Positions 11,386-25,300 of a DNA stretch of 64,000 nucleotides are shown in pieces. How positions within the stretch are numbered: the stretch's first letter is position 1; each line of letters opens with the position of its first letter. Made by a program: the position numbers and the translations under genes. Under the pieces are notes generated by a model. It had not been told where the DNA came from and did not search any database. It saw only the letters and a program-made list of their open reading frames with translations. This DNA comes from Combretum micranthum (Eukaryota > Streptophyta > Magnoliopsida > Myrtales > Combretaceae). The stretch is taken from the NCBI GenBank assembly GCA_024138025.1, contig JAMXBD010000055.1, forward strand, positions 496,001 through 560,000, written 5' to 3'.

Positions 11386-11515
11386 CATTTCGTGAATTTG
11401 AGAGTATTTGAAAAATTTGGATATCTTGCGGATGATTGGAATGTAGCAACTTTTGAGGATTATTGGGATCCATATGCAACTCAAGTATCAACTATGAAAC
11501 AATTGTTTGAGTATG
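11386..11515 (+). pseudogene. Orphan exon-like reading frame, unidentified
   Basis: An open frame of 43 codons reads HFVNLRVFEKFGYLADDWN, then VATFEDYWDPYATQ, then STMKQLFEY. It ends at a good donor (G/GTAAGC at 11516). Amino-acid composition and the donor look like a real exon, but I do not recognise the family and find no matching next exon. It lies upstream of the cysteine protease pseudogene, but a link to it is only a guess. Confidence 0.35.
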
Positions 11516-11984
11516 GTAAGCTTTAGCAAATTTTTAAGTGAATGGTGAATATATATTTTCACATATTTATAGGTGAAGAAAGAAATCCTTTGATTTTGCG
11601 GTTCTGAAATTCAAAACATTCGGTTAGAAAATTAAGTGAAGAACTGAAATTGAAAAGGTATACGAAGATTACCGTTCTACAAAGCAACGACACCAAGTCC
11701 AAATTTCCAATTGGAAAACAAGGCTGGAATTCCAAATTTCCTATTGCTGGCGTTAGACATTCAAGGCTCCACAAACAATCAATTAAAAAATAAATAAACA
11801 AAAGTAAGGGGCAAAATTCCATCCGAGCTGCAATGTTTAACTAAAGTTGGATTAAAAAAAAAAAAGCAGTGGAGAAGAAGTGGTATTTCACAGAAGACCC
11901 GACTAAATTTTAAGGAAGTCTCCTATCCATATGATCTTGAAAAGTGAGGTCCTTGATATAGGGTCTCGTGTCAAGGACCCCAAG

Positions 11985-14095
11985 ATGGGAATGCTCTTAA
12001 AGGTAATATTTGTGTGACATCGACTAACAGAATTAACACCATTAGCAATAGCATTTAGGTATGCACGAAAACCTGATTCAGGTATGAAGCACGAAAAACT
12101 TGTTTCGAGTATGAAATTGATCAATCTTAAAGATCACGAGCCTTAAGGGTTTTTCTTTTCTTATTTTGTTTCATTAATATGGTTACTTTTCTTAGGATAA
12201 ATTTAAAAAAAAAAAAAAAAAGTGTTTAGCATTTAAGCCTTATGTTGTGTTTGGGAAGGCTAAAATAGGGTAAAAATGAAAGAAATCGATGGAAGGTTTG
12301 TGTGGATTCTTGAAATTCAAAGGATTAGAAGAGAAGTCAGCTGAAATCTACGGAAAAATAGTGCCCATTTGTTTCTGTCCAATTTTGGGCAAAAGGGGGA
12401 GGAAATCAAGAGAAAACGCAGTAAAATTACAAAAATAATCCTAGAAATAGAAAGTAAAGTTAGAAAGAATAGGATATTTTAGACTATTCATGTCAATATT
12501 TCATCTCATTTCCATATTTACAAACTAAACTAAAAATTAATCTTCCTTTCCTTTCATCTCTCTTCCTTTATTTTCTTTTTATCTAATTTACATTTCTTTC
12601 CACTAATTTCCACATTAAACTAGTTTGTCAAATACATCATTAAGGTTTATGGTTTTACAATATAAACAGAAAATATATATATATGTATGTATTCAAAATT
12701 CCATTTCTTCTCTACACTCCCCACATCTTTTCAATGGCATCTTTTCAATATGAAATGAAATTCAATTACACATATCTTCATCAACTATTAATTAATCGAA
12801 TCAAGACCTCCTAAAACTTACACAAGAAGTAGAAAAATTCCCAGTTTTTCTCTCCCCTAATTCTTTTTCCTTACAAAGAAGATAGAAGAATTATGGGGTT
12901 AGTGTTTCCCATTTGAGAAAGTGACTATGTGGATTTGGAAGAAATAGAATGATCTTGTGTGATTTGGTGGATGGAGGTAGCTATTCGAAGGTGTGGAACG
13001 TGGGTAGTCGAGATCGGTTTTTAAAGGCCGATAGAGTTGTCAGTTCTATCAGCAAGATGGTTTGTGCTAGCAATGGGTTGTCCTTGCTAGGTTTGGTTTT
13101 GACAATGGCATAAGTGCGTAGGTTTGGTATCTGGGCTTTGGGAGAGAGAGTAGGTAGAGAGAGAAAGGAGAGGGAGTTGCAGACAAGTAATAGAGAGAGA
13201 GAGAGAGAGAGGTTTTTTATGTTTTGATTTTCCAAATATGTTTTTTTTTCCTTGATGTTTTATTCTCCCTAATATTTTAGATTGATCATTCTAAAATAAA
13301 AAATCTAATGAGAATTTCAGTTCTTTCGTCGTACATTTTTTTTGTTTCCGCTTTTCCATTAAGCTGCCCAAAGTCACCGTATGAATATTTTGAAGAGTAT
13401 TGTTGATATTCAATTTGTTTTGATTCTGATAACCATGATATTGACTTGTTCGTGTTTAGCTGAAGATACATAGCTATCTAGTGTCCACCATTATTGTGCT
13501 ATTGAATCATCGCACATACTAAGGATAAAAAAATCATATGTTTGGGTGTCCATTGTTTACTTATAAAAACTTTTCCAATTTGACACATTCTCTAGTCTCA
13601 CTCACGGTTCTTATAATAGTTCGAGAAGTCCGTAGCAAGTAAGAAATTTCAACCCTTTATCCAAGATAAAACCTATTTGAAGAGTATTACTGATGTTCGA
13701 TTTGTTTTGATTTTGATAATCATGATATTGACTTGTTTGTGTTTAATTTGTTTTAATTATGATAATCGTGATATTTGTAATAGACCAAGAAGTCTACTTT
13801 GAAGAGTATTGCTGATATTCAATTTGTTTTGATTCTAATAATCATGATATTGACTTATTTGTGTTTAGCTGAAGGTACATAGCTATTTAGTGTCTAACAT
13901 TATTGTGCTACTGAATCATCCTACATACTAAGGATAAAAAATCATATGTTTTGAGTGTCCATTGTTTACTTCCAAAAACCTTTCCAATTTGACACATTCT
14001 CTAGTCTCACTCATGGATCTTGCAATAGACTGAAAAGTCTGCACCAAGAAATTTCAACCCTTTATCTAAGTCAAAACCTATTAATCAATATTATA
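11985..14095 (+). repeat. Duplicated segment, copy 1 (non-coding part)
   Basis: This segment recurs inverted at about 36.3-38.4 kb and again in direct orientation at about 45.77-46.68 kb. Shared landmarks are the TAATGG-ATTAACACCATTAGC repeats near 12,020, the TTTCTTTTCTTATTTTGTTTC stretch broken here at 12,150-12,170, the GA microsatellite near 13,190-13,211 and the reading around 12,960-13,120. No intact reading frame is conserved across the three copies. The order continues into the cysteine protease pseudogene at 14.3 kb. Confidence 0.75.
13400..14080 (+). repeat. Tandem repeat units of about 0.3-0.4 kb inside duplicated segment copy 1
   Basis: Phrases such as GAAGAGTATTG, GATAATCATGATATTGACTTG, TTGACACATTCTCTAGTCTC and the TTATCC/CCTATTTGAAGAG boundary recur at 13.39, 13.68, 13.80 and 13.96 kb. 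The inverted copy at 36.3-37.4 kb has about three longer units, so the number changed after the duplication. Confidence 0.65.
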
Positions 14096-14329
14096 ATCAT
14101 ACTTCCATCTTACATACATATTTTCCCAGTCTTGGGCATTAGTGCTTTGCTTATTTGCTGTCTCATGTGCTTGCTGCTCTTGATGCAGTCCATCATAAAT
14201 GGGCTGTTCCAATCCAATGGATATAGAATCCATACAACTGGACTTCCTGTCCAATATCCACCATCTCTCGAAATGAGAGTTTAAATGAAATTTGATATTA
14301 ACTAATGATTATTATGATTTTAATTGCGG

Positions 14330-15345
14330 AACTGGTATTCAAGACACCGATTTTGGACCACAAACGAAATGGCATTTATGCAAACACCTCTGTCCAGTCA
14401 GACATCAGGGCAGATTTTGTAAGTTAAACAACTTGTTTCATTTCTTTTTTTTTTTAATTAAGAAACCAGTATGCAATATATATATACACACACATATGTA
14501 TTGATATATAGATAGATAAGAGAAGTTGGTCATACTTCTACAATAGATGATTAATTATTTTTTATGTACTAAAACAACATCTTGCTGGGCATTCATGTGC
14601 TTGGATTCCATCAAAATCATGTAAAGTTGAAACGTAATAAAGAGATACCATATTATCTCTTCAGGATTTGATTGACTCAATCCAACCCATATACTCAGAA
14701 GACAAAGCCATCGGAAAAAAAAAAAAAAAAAACTGTGAGCCATATAGATTGAGTTCAATCTTTAAATGGTTAGTTAAACATGGTGCAACTCCTGAGGACG
14801 AATGGCCTTACACTGGCTATCGCAAATGTGTCCGAGAGAAAAAGGATGTAAGTAATTTATATAATTTTTTTAACTGTTTGGTGATATTTTTTTATTTAGA
14901 TTAATTTGAAAATTGAAAATATATATGCAGCCGAATAGCATAGTAAAAATTAAAGGATATTCTAAAATTATAATTGGCGATGAGGAAGAGATCATAAAGC
15001 AGTTAGCTCACCATCCAGTGGTGAATGGTAACCGAATAGACAAATCTTTCGAGCATATTGAAAAGGTTAGTTTTTTTTATATTATTAAATAAAGAAATAA
15101 ATTTATTTCTTATAAATGTTGTGTCTTTATATATACATATTTTTTTTTTTTTTTTTTGGTCAGGAAATTTACATGGGACCTAAAGCAAAGGAAGATTTTC
15201 CCCATGCCATGCTAGTAGTGGGTTATTTATGGTACAGATAAAAATACTCCAACTAAACTACAGGATTATAAAAAACGCATATGGTATGGATTGGGGTGTC
15301 TGTGGCTATGAAAGGATAGTTAGACAATCGAGTTGTTCATTAGAC
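14330..15345 (+). pseudogene. Papain-type (C1A) cysteine protease pseudogene, copy 1
   Basis: Pieces of the family follow in order, in shifting frames. KWHLC with PVRHQGRF at about 14,369-14,418 corresponds to the start of the mature domain, ending at a GTAAGT donor. SCWAF, with the catalytic cysteine at 14,583-14,585, comes next. WLVKHGATPEDEWPYTGY at about 14,770-14,823 and a KIKGYSKI exon at 14,930-15,065 follow. HAMLVVGY with the catalytic histidine is near 15,206. RIIKNAYGMDWGVCGYERI near 15,267-15,322 matches the catalytic-asparagine region. Frameshifts after SCWAF and after the histidine motif, poly-A and poly-T runs, and stops make a working enzyme unlikely. An inverted, shorter copy is at 31.8-32.8 kb. 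Confidence 0.8.
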
Positions 15346-15349
15346 AAAC

Positions 15350-16375
15350 ACCACTACTAAAAAGGGCATTTTATCCTATTGTGTGAGGTATGTTTTCTTA
15401 ACCATTTAAGTTACGGATTTTGTGTTTTGTATCTCTTTCTCTAATAAAAGCTCAACTGACAACTCGCTAGATAGAAAAAAGTTGTGAACGTTAAGTTTAA
15501 CTATGTAGTGATCACTGCACTCAAGAGAAAAGTGGCCAATCTTTAACAGGCAATGAGCCTTGCACATTCTCCTCTCAAAATCATTTATGAAGAAGTTAAA
15601 CTTTGATAGCATTAGCTAAGATCATCTATGCAAGGCTTGATTGGTATACCTAATCCCGAATGAAGGCCGTTAATTCATTTAATATATGATTCTCGAAAAA
15701 TCATATGTTTTGTTTGCTTACATGTTTGATGCATATCATATGCTTGTGTTAATTATAACTTGTTTGATCATCGTTTCAAGTATGATAACCCAGGAATACT
15801 CTCACTAAGCTAGCAAAGCTTACATCCTCATAGATTTTTGTTGTCGTAGGACCACTTGCTTCTATACCCGAGATCACCATATATTCGAGTAAGATTTCTT
15901 CTGGGGAGCTTTTGGATGAAATCCAATCATAGACTCTAGATCAGACTTCCTTTAAAATCTTTTGGTGATAGTATTTAATTTTATGTAAGACTTAGTTTTA
16001 TTTTGATCCATAGAGAATTTTTAGCAGGGAAATGCCCCTAAGATGATGTAAAAAATTATATCCTTATATTTTGTGGGTAAATATTTATCTAGATTCTTGC
16101 TTTCTTTATATTACGTTCTCAAACTATACTTCCCACTTGTGTCTCCTATTGCCGTTTTGTACACCTTACATATGACATCGAGACTTTCGCATGACTAAAG
16201 TAGTCATTCTCAAGTCTTAATATTATATGTGATGGACTACCGTGTTTAGGGTACCCTTCGAGGCATGTCAATTTACTTAGAGTTAAACTAGAGTCGAAGG
16301 CTAGGATAAACAGTGGGTGCTTGAAGATGTCTTAGCTGGATATATACTTAGTGCACTACTCGATGATGTTGATGA
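15350..16375. other. Intergenic stretch before the PMD pseudogene
   Basis: No clear coding signal. It may include a decayed 5' part of the PMD gene, but the motifs expected there were not found. Confidence 0.35.
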
Positions 16376-17302
16376 TATCACCATACGATGCCATGCTAGA
16401 ACATGTATTCTATTGCTACTTCAGGTGGGGTGTTCATAGTTAGGGATATATCGATGGAACATGTTCATGCCATGTACCTCTCTCTACTTGATGACTTGGA
16501 GCCAGTAAGGCAGTATGCATGGGGAGAAACTTGATTGGCATGGCTCTATAAACAGCTTTGCATGGTGTCCCATATCGATACGAGTGACATAACAGGACCT
16601 CTTATCGTTTTGTGGATCTAGTCTTGAGAGCATTTCCTACGCATCGCCCCAATATGTCGATAGATTACATTAACTACCATGAGGCACCTTCTCATCAGCT
16701 ACTTGGGAACTACTTTTGATGTCACTCAATGCACCACACGTGTTAATCTAATATAAGGGATATAGAGATCGACAGGTTCCCAAATAGGTTCATTTTTTTG
16801 TAAATCAAAGTATGGTTTTTTATTTACACTTTCGTTATTTTGCTTATACAATGCTTTTTTTTTTTTTTCATGTGTAGGTCATCTGGGACCCACATTCTAA
16901 GATCATGGATGACCTGTCTGAGTATTGTCGATCAGGTAGAGATGTATGCAAGCACAAGTTCCCCTAGTGTGCTTCCATATAATTGAGCACTACTACATAT
17001 ACAAGGTTCTCAACAATTTTGAGGGTGTTAGGGGATCCCAGCACCTCCCTTTGATGTGAGAACGTTACATGAGATTGATTTACAAGGGTATACGAGGTAG
17101 AACTAGGTTGTGGAGTATGGCGAGTGGATTGCAGGGTAGGATGATAGGTGCAATCGAGTTGTAGACATGCAAGACATCCCCAACGATACATCTAAAGATT
17201 ACCGATTGGTATAATTGAATCACTAGACACTGGATCAGTCGTACAGTAGCTATTATACATTATATAGTAAGTTAAATGAATATATGTGGTATATATGGAT
17301 GT

Positions 17303-20300
17303 GTCACGCCCCGATGAGTACCCTAAACGTAGGAGTCCTCCGTATACAACAACAAAACCTAGGAATGACTAACTTAGTTACACAAAGGCTTCCATATTAT
17401 GCATAAGGTGTACATCACAACAAAAGGGATGCATCAGAGTAGCACAATTTATAATGATAATGGTTAAGTAGCAAGGCGAGAGAAATACACATCATTACAT
17501 AAAAATTAAGTCAAGTACAATTCTTAGGGGCATACCTCTGCTAATGCCTTTAAATTGATAAAAAATATATTAGTGTTTCCTAGTAGTCTCTAAAATAACA
17601 ACATATCATATATTGCTCATTAAGAAGTTCTTCTAAAGATAAAACTTCATCATATGCTCTTGATTCTTCCATAAAAGCTAAAAAGTTCATCAATGATTTC
17701 CTTAATGTCTCGATGCTCGAATGGAGTCTCAAGTATTCCTATTCCAATCAAAGATCTATTCGAGTGTAAGCTTACAACGTGCTTAGTGAGATACTTCCCA
17801 TCATTTACACCCAAAACCATAAGCAAACAAGTTTATTAGTTAAGCATATGTTATACAACAACAACATGAAACGCACAGATATGTATAGTCATTCGAAAAT
17901 CATATATAGAATGGAATTTCGCTCCGTGACAAGGGTTAGGGAATTCAAATTAAGGCTCTGCATCCTCTATTGTTAATCTCCAAGCACTTGCTTATACCAA
18001 TCGGTCTGTGCAGTTCCTTCCTAGGGACGTATTCCTCAAACGTATGTAATTTCTTGAGAAGGAATAGATCTATACCTATGGCAGGATTCACAGGTCTTCA
18101 AGCTCCTCGCGTAAGAGTAGTGGCATTTAATGAGACTCGACGTTATACAATGCATGATTATTTATTTTTCTTAAGCCAAACCTTGTTAATGTTTCTTAGG
18201 GGGTGATCAAACAATTTAATACTCACAAACATTCATACATATAAGTAATTAAGGCAATCAAACAAATAATTCAAGGTTTTGATATGCTTAATATTATCTT
18301 CATTACATAAACATCGAACACATACATAACTCATAGGTTCCTCATACATATCCATTTTTATCTTTTCTTAACATACTAATGCTACTGTTTCTACAAGTAT
18401 AAACACAGTAATGAAATTAGGAGAAGAACTCCCTTGTCCATTAGTGCGATTCCTAGTCGAAATAATCTTTCAGAAGTAGTATGTCAAGTCCTTCATCACC
18501 TAAAAAAAAAAACTGGAATGAGTATTTCATAAAGGTTCCACTTGAATTTCTAACCCTATTTATTCTATTCTCATCATTCTTCCTAGTTACAGAAATTCCA
18601 ATTTAAAACAGTCAAAACTTACTCATTTTAACTCGGAATTTTGCATATTAGTAGTCGTTTTCTACCTACTCGAAAATATTTATCTATTTCTAAGATTATT
18701 TTAACATTAAAGGTCATTTGAAGGTCAGAATAAGGCAGAATAGATTCGTCCTAAACATTCCAACCTTTATTTTTTTAATTTTTGAAGTTTCTACTTCATT
18801 TGGACTTTTATAATCAAGTATAAAAATATTCCTTTCTTTAGAATTCATATGGTTACGATAATAACTCATATTTTATGCATGAACCTAGTGATATTTTTCC
18901 AAAATAAAAATTTTTAAAACAATCTTTTATGGAAAGTAGCAATGTTGAATTTTATGAAAAAATCACCTTTGGACTTATAATAAAATTCTTTACCTTAAAT
19001 TTTATAAGAGAAAAAAAATTCAGGTTTTTTAGTAGCCATCGCAGGTTTCCTTACTTTTTTTCCATTCCGTCATTTCAAATTAAGAAGAAAAAGAAAGATA
19101 TTTAATGATCGATTCACCATTGTGAGGATTAACCCCAAAAGGAGGAATATTGTGGTGTTCTAACAGCGGCAGATCAAAGAGCGAAATTGAAGTTATGCGG
19201 CATCCCGAAAGCCGCTATTGGATCAATAGATATAGGAGGACCGTCAACGCGATCAAAAAATGAAACCGGATCCCCTAGAATTGTAATTCCTAACCATGTC
19301 TCCAATCGAACTTACAGCGGAACCGTAGGGCTAATAGAGATATATCTATAGTAGGGCCTAACAATAAGATTGTAGAGCTAAGGGTAAGATTCCCCGGTGA
19401 GGATATGCTTTCGCAGCACTCTCAATCAATATCAATAGGACTAGCAGGAAGAGGAATGAAAGAAGAAAAAGTGCCTACCCTGTAGTAAATAGAAGGCATA
19501 ACATTAGGGTACTCCTACTATAGAAATTACTCGGGATGGAAGGCCTTAAGTAAGACGAGTTCTATATATACTTGGAACCTTGAAGGTCTTATATTTACTT
19601 TGAAACTATATTTAATAATCTATTTTACAAGATATGGAATTTACTCCTTGTGACATAATACTTATAAGTAGTATTTTCCCTTGAATTTTTCTAAGTTTGG
19701 GTTTTAATTCTTACATTTTGTAATAAGAAACTTAATTAAAGAAAATCACGGTTTTATGCTTATTTTAAATCCATGAATATTTCACTTTCACATTAAACTT
19801 CTTTTAACTAGTTATTTTCCAAAACATGGATCTTTATTAGTTTGTGAACAAAAATCATTCTAAGTTGTATCATTTTTTAAATGTTTTAATTTTTATTATA
19901 TGAAAAAAATTGGGTAAATGACTTGTTCTAAATTTTTATTTTTAGTAAAAAGATTTGTTCATGTATTGTAAATAAGATTACTAAAAATTTTACATGGCAA
20001 AGAATTATCAACATTTATATTTGAAATATTTGTTTTGGTAACTTGAAAAATATACTTGAGTGTTTTCCTTCAAATTCTTAATTCTTAATGAAAAGGTTTT
20101 CCAAGTATTGGAGATAAGATTTTTGTAAAATATTTTGCATGACAAAGAATTATTGACATCTATATTTTTAGAAAAAACTTATTTTTACAATATTTCCTAA
20201 GTGTTGATATTAAGGTCTTTAAAATTCATTTTGTAAATTTTCTCATCTTTAATGGTTTATTATGACAATATCACTTATAGCCATGTAAGTACATGAGTAA

Positions 20301-22097
20301 CATATAGCAATATACTTAAAGATAAAATCACTAGCATAGACTTATCAAAGTATATAAAGAAAAACTTAAAGATGGGACTTGAATAAATTCAGTCACCATG
20401 AAAATAAGAAAATCATAAAGAAAGAAACACACGGAGTCTTATATCTTATCAAAGCTTCCCGAGACCTATAATAATTCCAATCTCCATAATAAATAATAGC
20501 AAAACATAAAGAATAAATCGAAAGTCTTAGATTCTTGTTAAGACTTCCCGATACTTGAATATTTCTAGTCTCATAAATATGAGCAAGGTAAATAATAAGA
20601 AAGCATGTAAGTCTTAAATTATATTCAAGGCTTCTTGAGACTTAGATTATGAAGAAGTCTCCTTTTTATTTTGATTTAATTAAGGACAAGTCTAAGACTA
20701 GAGGTTAACTAGTCTTATTTATTAGCATGAAATAGATAATGAAAACATGAAATAAAAGTTAGATTAGTGAACATTTAGGCTCTATGAAATATACATATTA
20801 CTATTACATATACTTATTAACATATATAAAGTTAATGTTAGAAATAATAACATAACATAAATATGGTCATAAAGTTCAACAAGACATGAATAATATGTTA
20901 TTTCTATGATTTCAATCCCTAGCATGAGCATCATAGGGATTTTATATGAAATCAAAACATATATATTTTTCATGTTGTGTTATCATGAACTAGAGAGGGG
21001 GTTTAGTAATTTTACCTAAAGTAGATGAAGATGGATAAAGAAAATGTGAAAAAACAAATGAGGAATGTATGTATGTGTGTATGTCTATGTGTGTGTGGCG
21101 TTGATGAGGGAGTAGAGAAGGGAAAGTGCTTTGAGTTTTCAATTTGCAAGAGTTTTGTTATGCGAAGAGAAAAGTGTGTAAAATATAAACGAGGGAGAGG
21201 GTATTTATACAGTTTTGAGATGAAATTTTGTAGTTAATTAAATAACTGAAAAAGAAAAAGAAATAGAGTATAGAAGGAGAGATTGTGGCTAGCCATGAGG
21301 GGGAGAGAGAGGAGAAAATATGATTACAGATTAACTTTGATAAAGAAAAATAAGTAAAGTGTAAGATAAGTTAAGTAGTAATATTGGAAAATAAAATGCA
21401 GGAATAGGTGTGTAAGAAATGTAAGAATATATAGTAAAAAAAGTAGAGATAGATTGATAGTAATGAATAGTAGTGAATAGTAAAAAAATTAATTAATTAC
21501 CAGTAGTAATAAAAATACACGTAAATGGGCTATATCTGACTTTTTTAGGAGCTGTAAAAATTGTATTTGATATTTTATGAATCTTTACTATGTTAGGAGT
21601 CTAGATTGTTTATTGGAATTTTTTTTTTTTTTGCATGTCGGTATCCTGATTTAAAAACTGATCCTGTTTGAGTCTGAAATAAACGACTTTTTGGTGAATT
21701 TGATCTTTTTAGGTTATATGACACTTTTTTAGCTTATAATCTATGGTTAATTCATTTTTATTGTTTTAGGGTTTCTAATGCGGTCTTGCCGAATATAGAT
21801 CTTCTAGAACTTATTATTGACTTAAGATAGCTTTTAGTGTTGCGGTTGAATTCCAGCTCTAAGATTTACTTGTAAGATTATAACATTTGGGGGTTCACAC
21901 TTATAATATACATTCGTTTCATAATAGGGGTTTACTCTATTTTTATAATTTATTTAATATTTTAGAATTCTTGGGATTATCTAATCGAGTCTAAGGCTTC
22001 TAGTATTAAATGTTGACTCGGTTTGAATTTTGGTATTAGTTTTAAATTTTGAATCTATGATTCACTTATGAGTTAATGAAGAATCTAGGGTATTACA
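17303..22097 (+). mobile_element. LTR-type element with TGTCACGCCC start (end uncertain)
   Basis: Begins TGTCACGCCCCGATGAG just inside the PMD intron. A likely 3' end is GGGTATTACA at about 22,088-22,097. TG...CA ends of this kind are typical of LTRs of large plant Ty3-type elements. No gag-pol frame is present, so it may be a solo LTR or a non-autonomous element. Its interior resembles the element starting at 22,336. I found no matching 5-bp target duplication, so the right end is tentative, and nesting with the next element is possible. Confidence 0.4.
19130..19520. other. Island of higher GC content, possibly organelle-derived
   Basis: About 390 bases stand out from the AT-rich surroundings by base composition and lack of poly-A/T runs. 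One plus-strand frame stays open for roughly 65 codons around GIPKAAIGSIDIGG. The style resembles plant mitochondrial DNA, but I cannot name a mitochondrial gene, so a nuclear insert of organelle DNA is only a suggestion. Confidence 0.25.
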
Positions 22098-22335
22098 ATT
22101 TTATCATTAATTATTATCTACTGAAGTTATCTCGGTTTATGTACTAAGAGTGGTTTGGTTTAACTGATGATATTTTAACTTGATGGATTAATACCATATT
22201 ATAGGAATTTATTCTGTAATATTTTATTATTAAATATTATTTGGATATACGGTCTCGATTTACGTGTTAGAAATCTCGTAGATGAATTGTTTTGCGTAAG
22301 AGTTTTGAGTCAAATGATTATTGGATATTTATTTC

Positions 22336-25300
22336 TGTCACGCCCTGAAGGTATCCTTCTAATAGTATACAATCCACACGTGTATACTCTTACTAGTTAT
22401 ACCTTTAGGGGTGACATATTTTTAGGAAAGAAAGGATTTTTTAGTTACATCAATAAGAAATGATAAATATATATAAGCCATAAATTAGTAAAATAACTAT
22501 CATCACCAGTCTCAAGTAACTTACTATTACAGACCATATTTCTATTCTATATGTCTCCAAATACATAAATTGATATTACAAATACTAACTAATTTATAAC
22601 TAGGAAATAAAAGTAAACCACTTATCTTAAATATTTTGAATCCTTTCAGCTTTTAAATTCTTAATAGAGTCATGCTCCTTAAAGAAATAAGCCAAGGTTT
22701 GAGTGTCAACATGAAAGGTCTTTAGGAGTGTGAGCGAAATCACAGGCTCAATGAATAACCAGATATATTATACATCAAGTAAGTTTATTAACAAATCATA
22801 TGTAATATAACAATCAATCATATGCACAAATACAACCTTAGATGATCTAGAATCCAAACAGGTAGAAGATGTACGCCCTCTTTTTAGGGTTAAAGGACAT
22901 TTACTTGATGATCAGTATGCCTGGAAGATACTAATTATGCAAGAAAATCAACGATTTCTCATTTTAGATTATCTCTTTAACTTAAAGGTATTTTAACTGA
23001 CCATTTCCTATAGTGATACTTAAAAACTCCATGAGTATTACTAATTTCAAAGTGATACCACGAGCGGTGCCCTTCATTGCCACTTAGTTCTCGTGGAACC
23101 GACATAACAAAGATAATCTTAGAAGAACTAACGGTTTTGGAAAAACCAAGCATTACCAGAGAACTGAAATACTAATACGTAGTAGATTGTCACACTATTA
23201 AAATATGCAATAATGCAGTTTTTGCAATACATGATTGTTTTAATAATATAACCAATATTTTTTAATCAGGATATGGTGATTGTTTTCTATATGTAACTTC
23301 GAAATCTTCTCAAAATTTGCCAGATGAAATTTTGAGACAGGTTGGGTCAAAATAGATCGACAAAGACAAGGAAATTTGTTGTAGAGCTAATCCAGTTTAA
23401 CCAAAACAACAACTCATTTAATACATAGAGTATCATACTTAAACAAGTTAGTCTCGATGGAGAAAGTGCTTCATTTTTTAGCTGAAACATCCGTAGAATC
23501 AGCTTCCTTCAATTGCCTATAAAATACTCCATTATTTAGAAACAAACAAAGCTCTTGAAAGCACAATAGCAATAGCTCAAAACACATACAAAACATATAT
23601 AAACATAGCCATTGACAAGCTTTAATAAGGCACACAATACAAGCTTAAGTAGGAGCAAACAAAGGTAAGTAATCTCGTTTCTAGTTAGTATATACATTAA
23701 ACATTAGCTTAACTAATGTTTTTGCCAATGCTAGGATCGGATCAAACCAAAGGAAGGAGTATAACATCATCCCATCGGCTCAAACAAGGTAATATTTAAC
23801 CCTAAACCCAGTTTATGTATTACAATATGTGTAGAAGCTAGGAAATCATATTCTGATGATTATTTTTGGGAATTTTCGATCCAAATCTGAATCGTGCAGC
23901 AGAAAATAGTTTTTTTTTTTTTTAATTCCCAATCAGATCCAAGCGCTCCAATTAAATCAGAAAGAAAAGGGGATCGTGTACCTTTTTGTCTTGATGATGG
24001 GATCAAAGGAGATGCAGATTACATCAACTCCCTCTACCGGTATCCACACGAATGAATTGGATCTTCGTGTGTGCTAGCACGTCGAAAAAGTTTCGACCTT
24101 TGGGAATCCCTCACACTCTCTTTCTAGGTTACGAAATTTCTTTCTAAATGATGGCCAGCGTCAGATGATTGAAAAATTAACCTAGTGGAGAATATATATA
24201 GTGATATATATAAGGGTTATGTCTCTTTAAATTACCCTGATATATATAAGGGTTATGTCTCTTTAAATTACCCTAAACAAATTAGGGTTTATATAGAAAG
24301 ACATATATATCCTTATTATCCGAATTTATTTATTTATTAATTTTAATCTAATTAAAATCGACAAATAAATAATTAATCAATTCCCAATACGATTATCGAA
24401 GATCCATTTTATTCATTCTTTGTGTGTGACCCTGTAGGTTCACTTAAAATTGGTAGTAGCTCTTAAACATTCTTTTAGGACTACAAGACATAATTGGTCT
24501 CTAGCAAGACATTATGTCTACCCAATTTTAGTGAAGATCGATGATCCGACTTTACCTACTAACAGTTAGTCATTCAATCCTTTTGTTACACGATATCTTA
24601 TAATCAAACATAAGGTGTGGATCAAAACACTCTTATATTGTCTAATTACTTATTTCCTGAATCTAGAGTTTGACTGACTTAAACAAATGATATTGATAAC
24701 TCTTTATCAATTCATTCGAGCATGGCCATGCATTTCTCAGTCTTACTCATCAAGAGGCCTGATAGATATCTCTCTCAAATTAATGAGATGAACAAATCCC
24801 TTTACTAACACTCACATTCCTCTATATAACATATTGCATGCCCAAGTTTATTCTTACAATCATCCGATTAAAGATGATGAAGAGATGAATCAAAACATGG
24901 AAACTGCTATATAGGAATCCATGGTGCCATTAGGTCAAAGGACTAAAACAACATTGTAAATAAGAATACTTATTACATTGATCCATACAGTATTCTTATA
25001 GTTGGTCAATCCAATACAATACACTCCTGTTTGTATCTATGTGCTAAATTGATATCCCATATCCATGATCAGTAAAACTTTATCATCATACAGCAATCAT
25101 ACTAGTCTTAATTCATTATCATTCCACATAATGAGTGACTAGGGATAATTTAGAATAAAGTTATAATTCAGCTTATGGTTCTACTATTAAAATCACATAC
25201 TTTAACGACATAAGGTATAACTAAATATTCAAGGAATAACATTACCAAAGTAAATAGGCAAAAAATAACTTTGATAATTAAAATGACTTGATAACAAACA

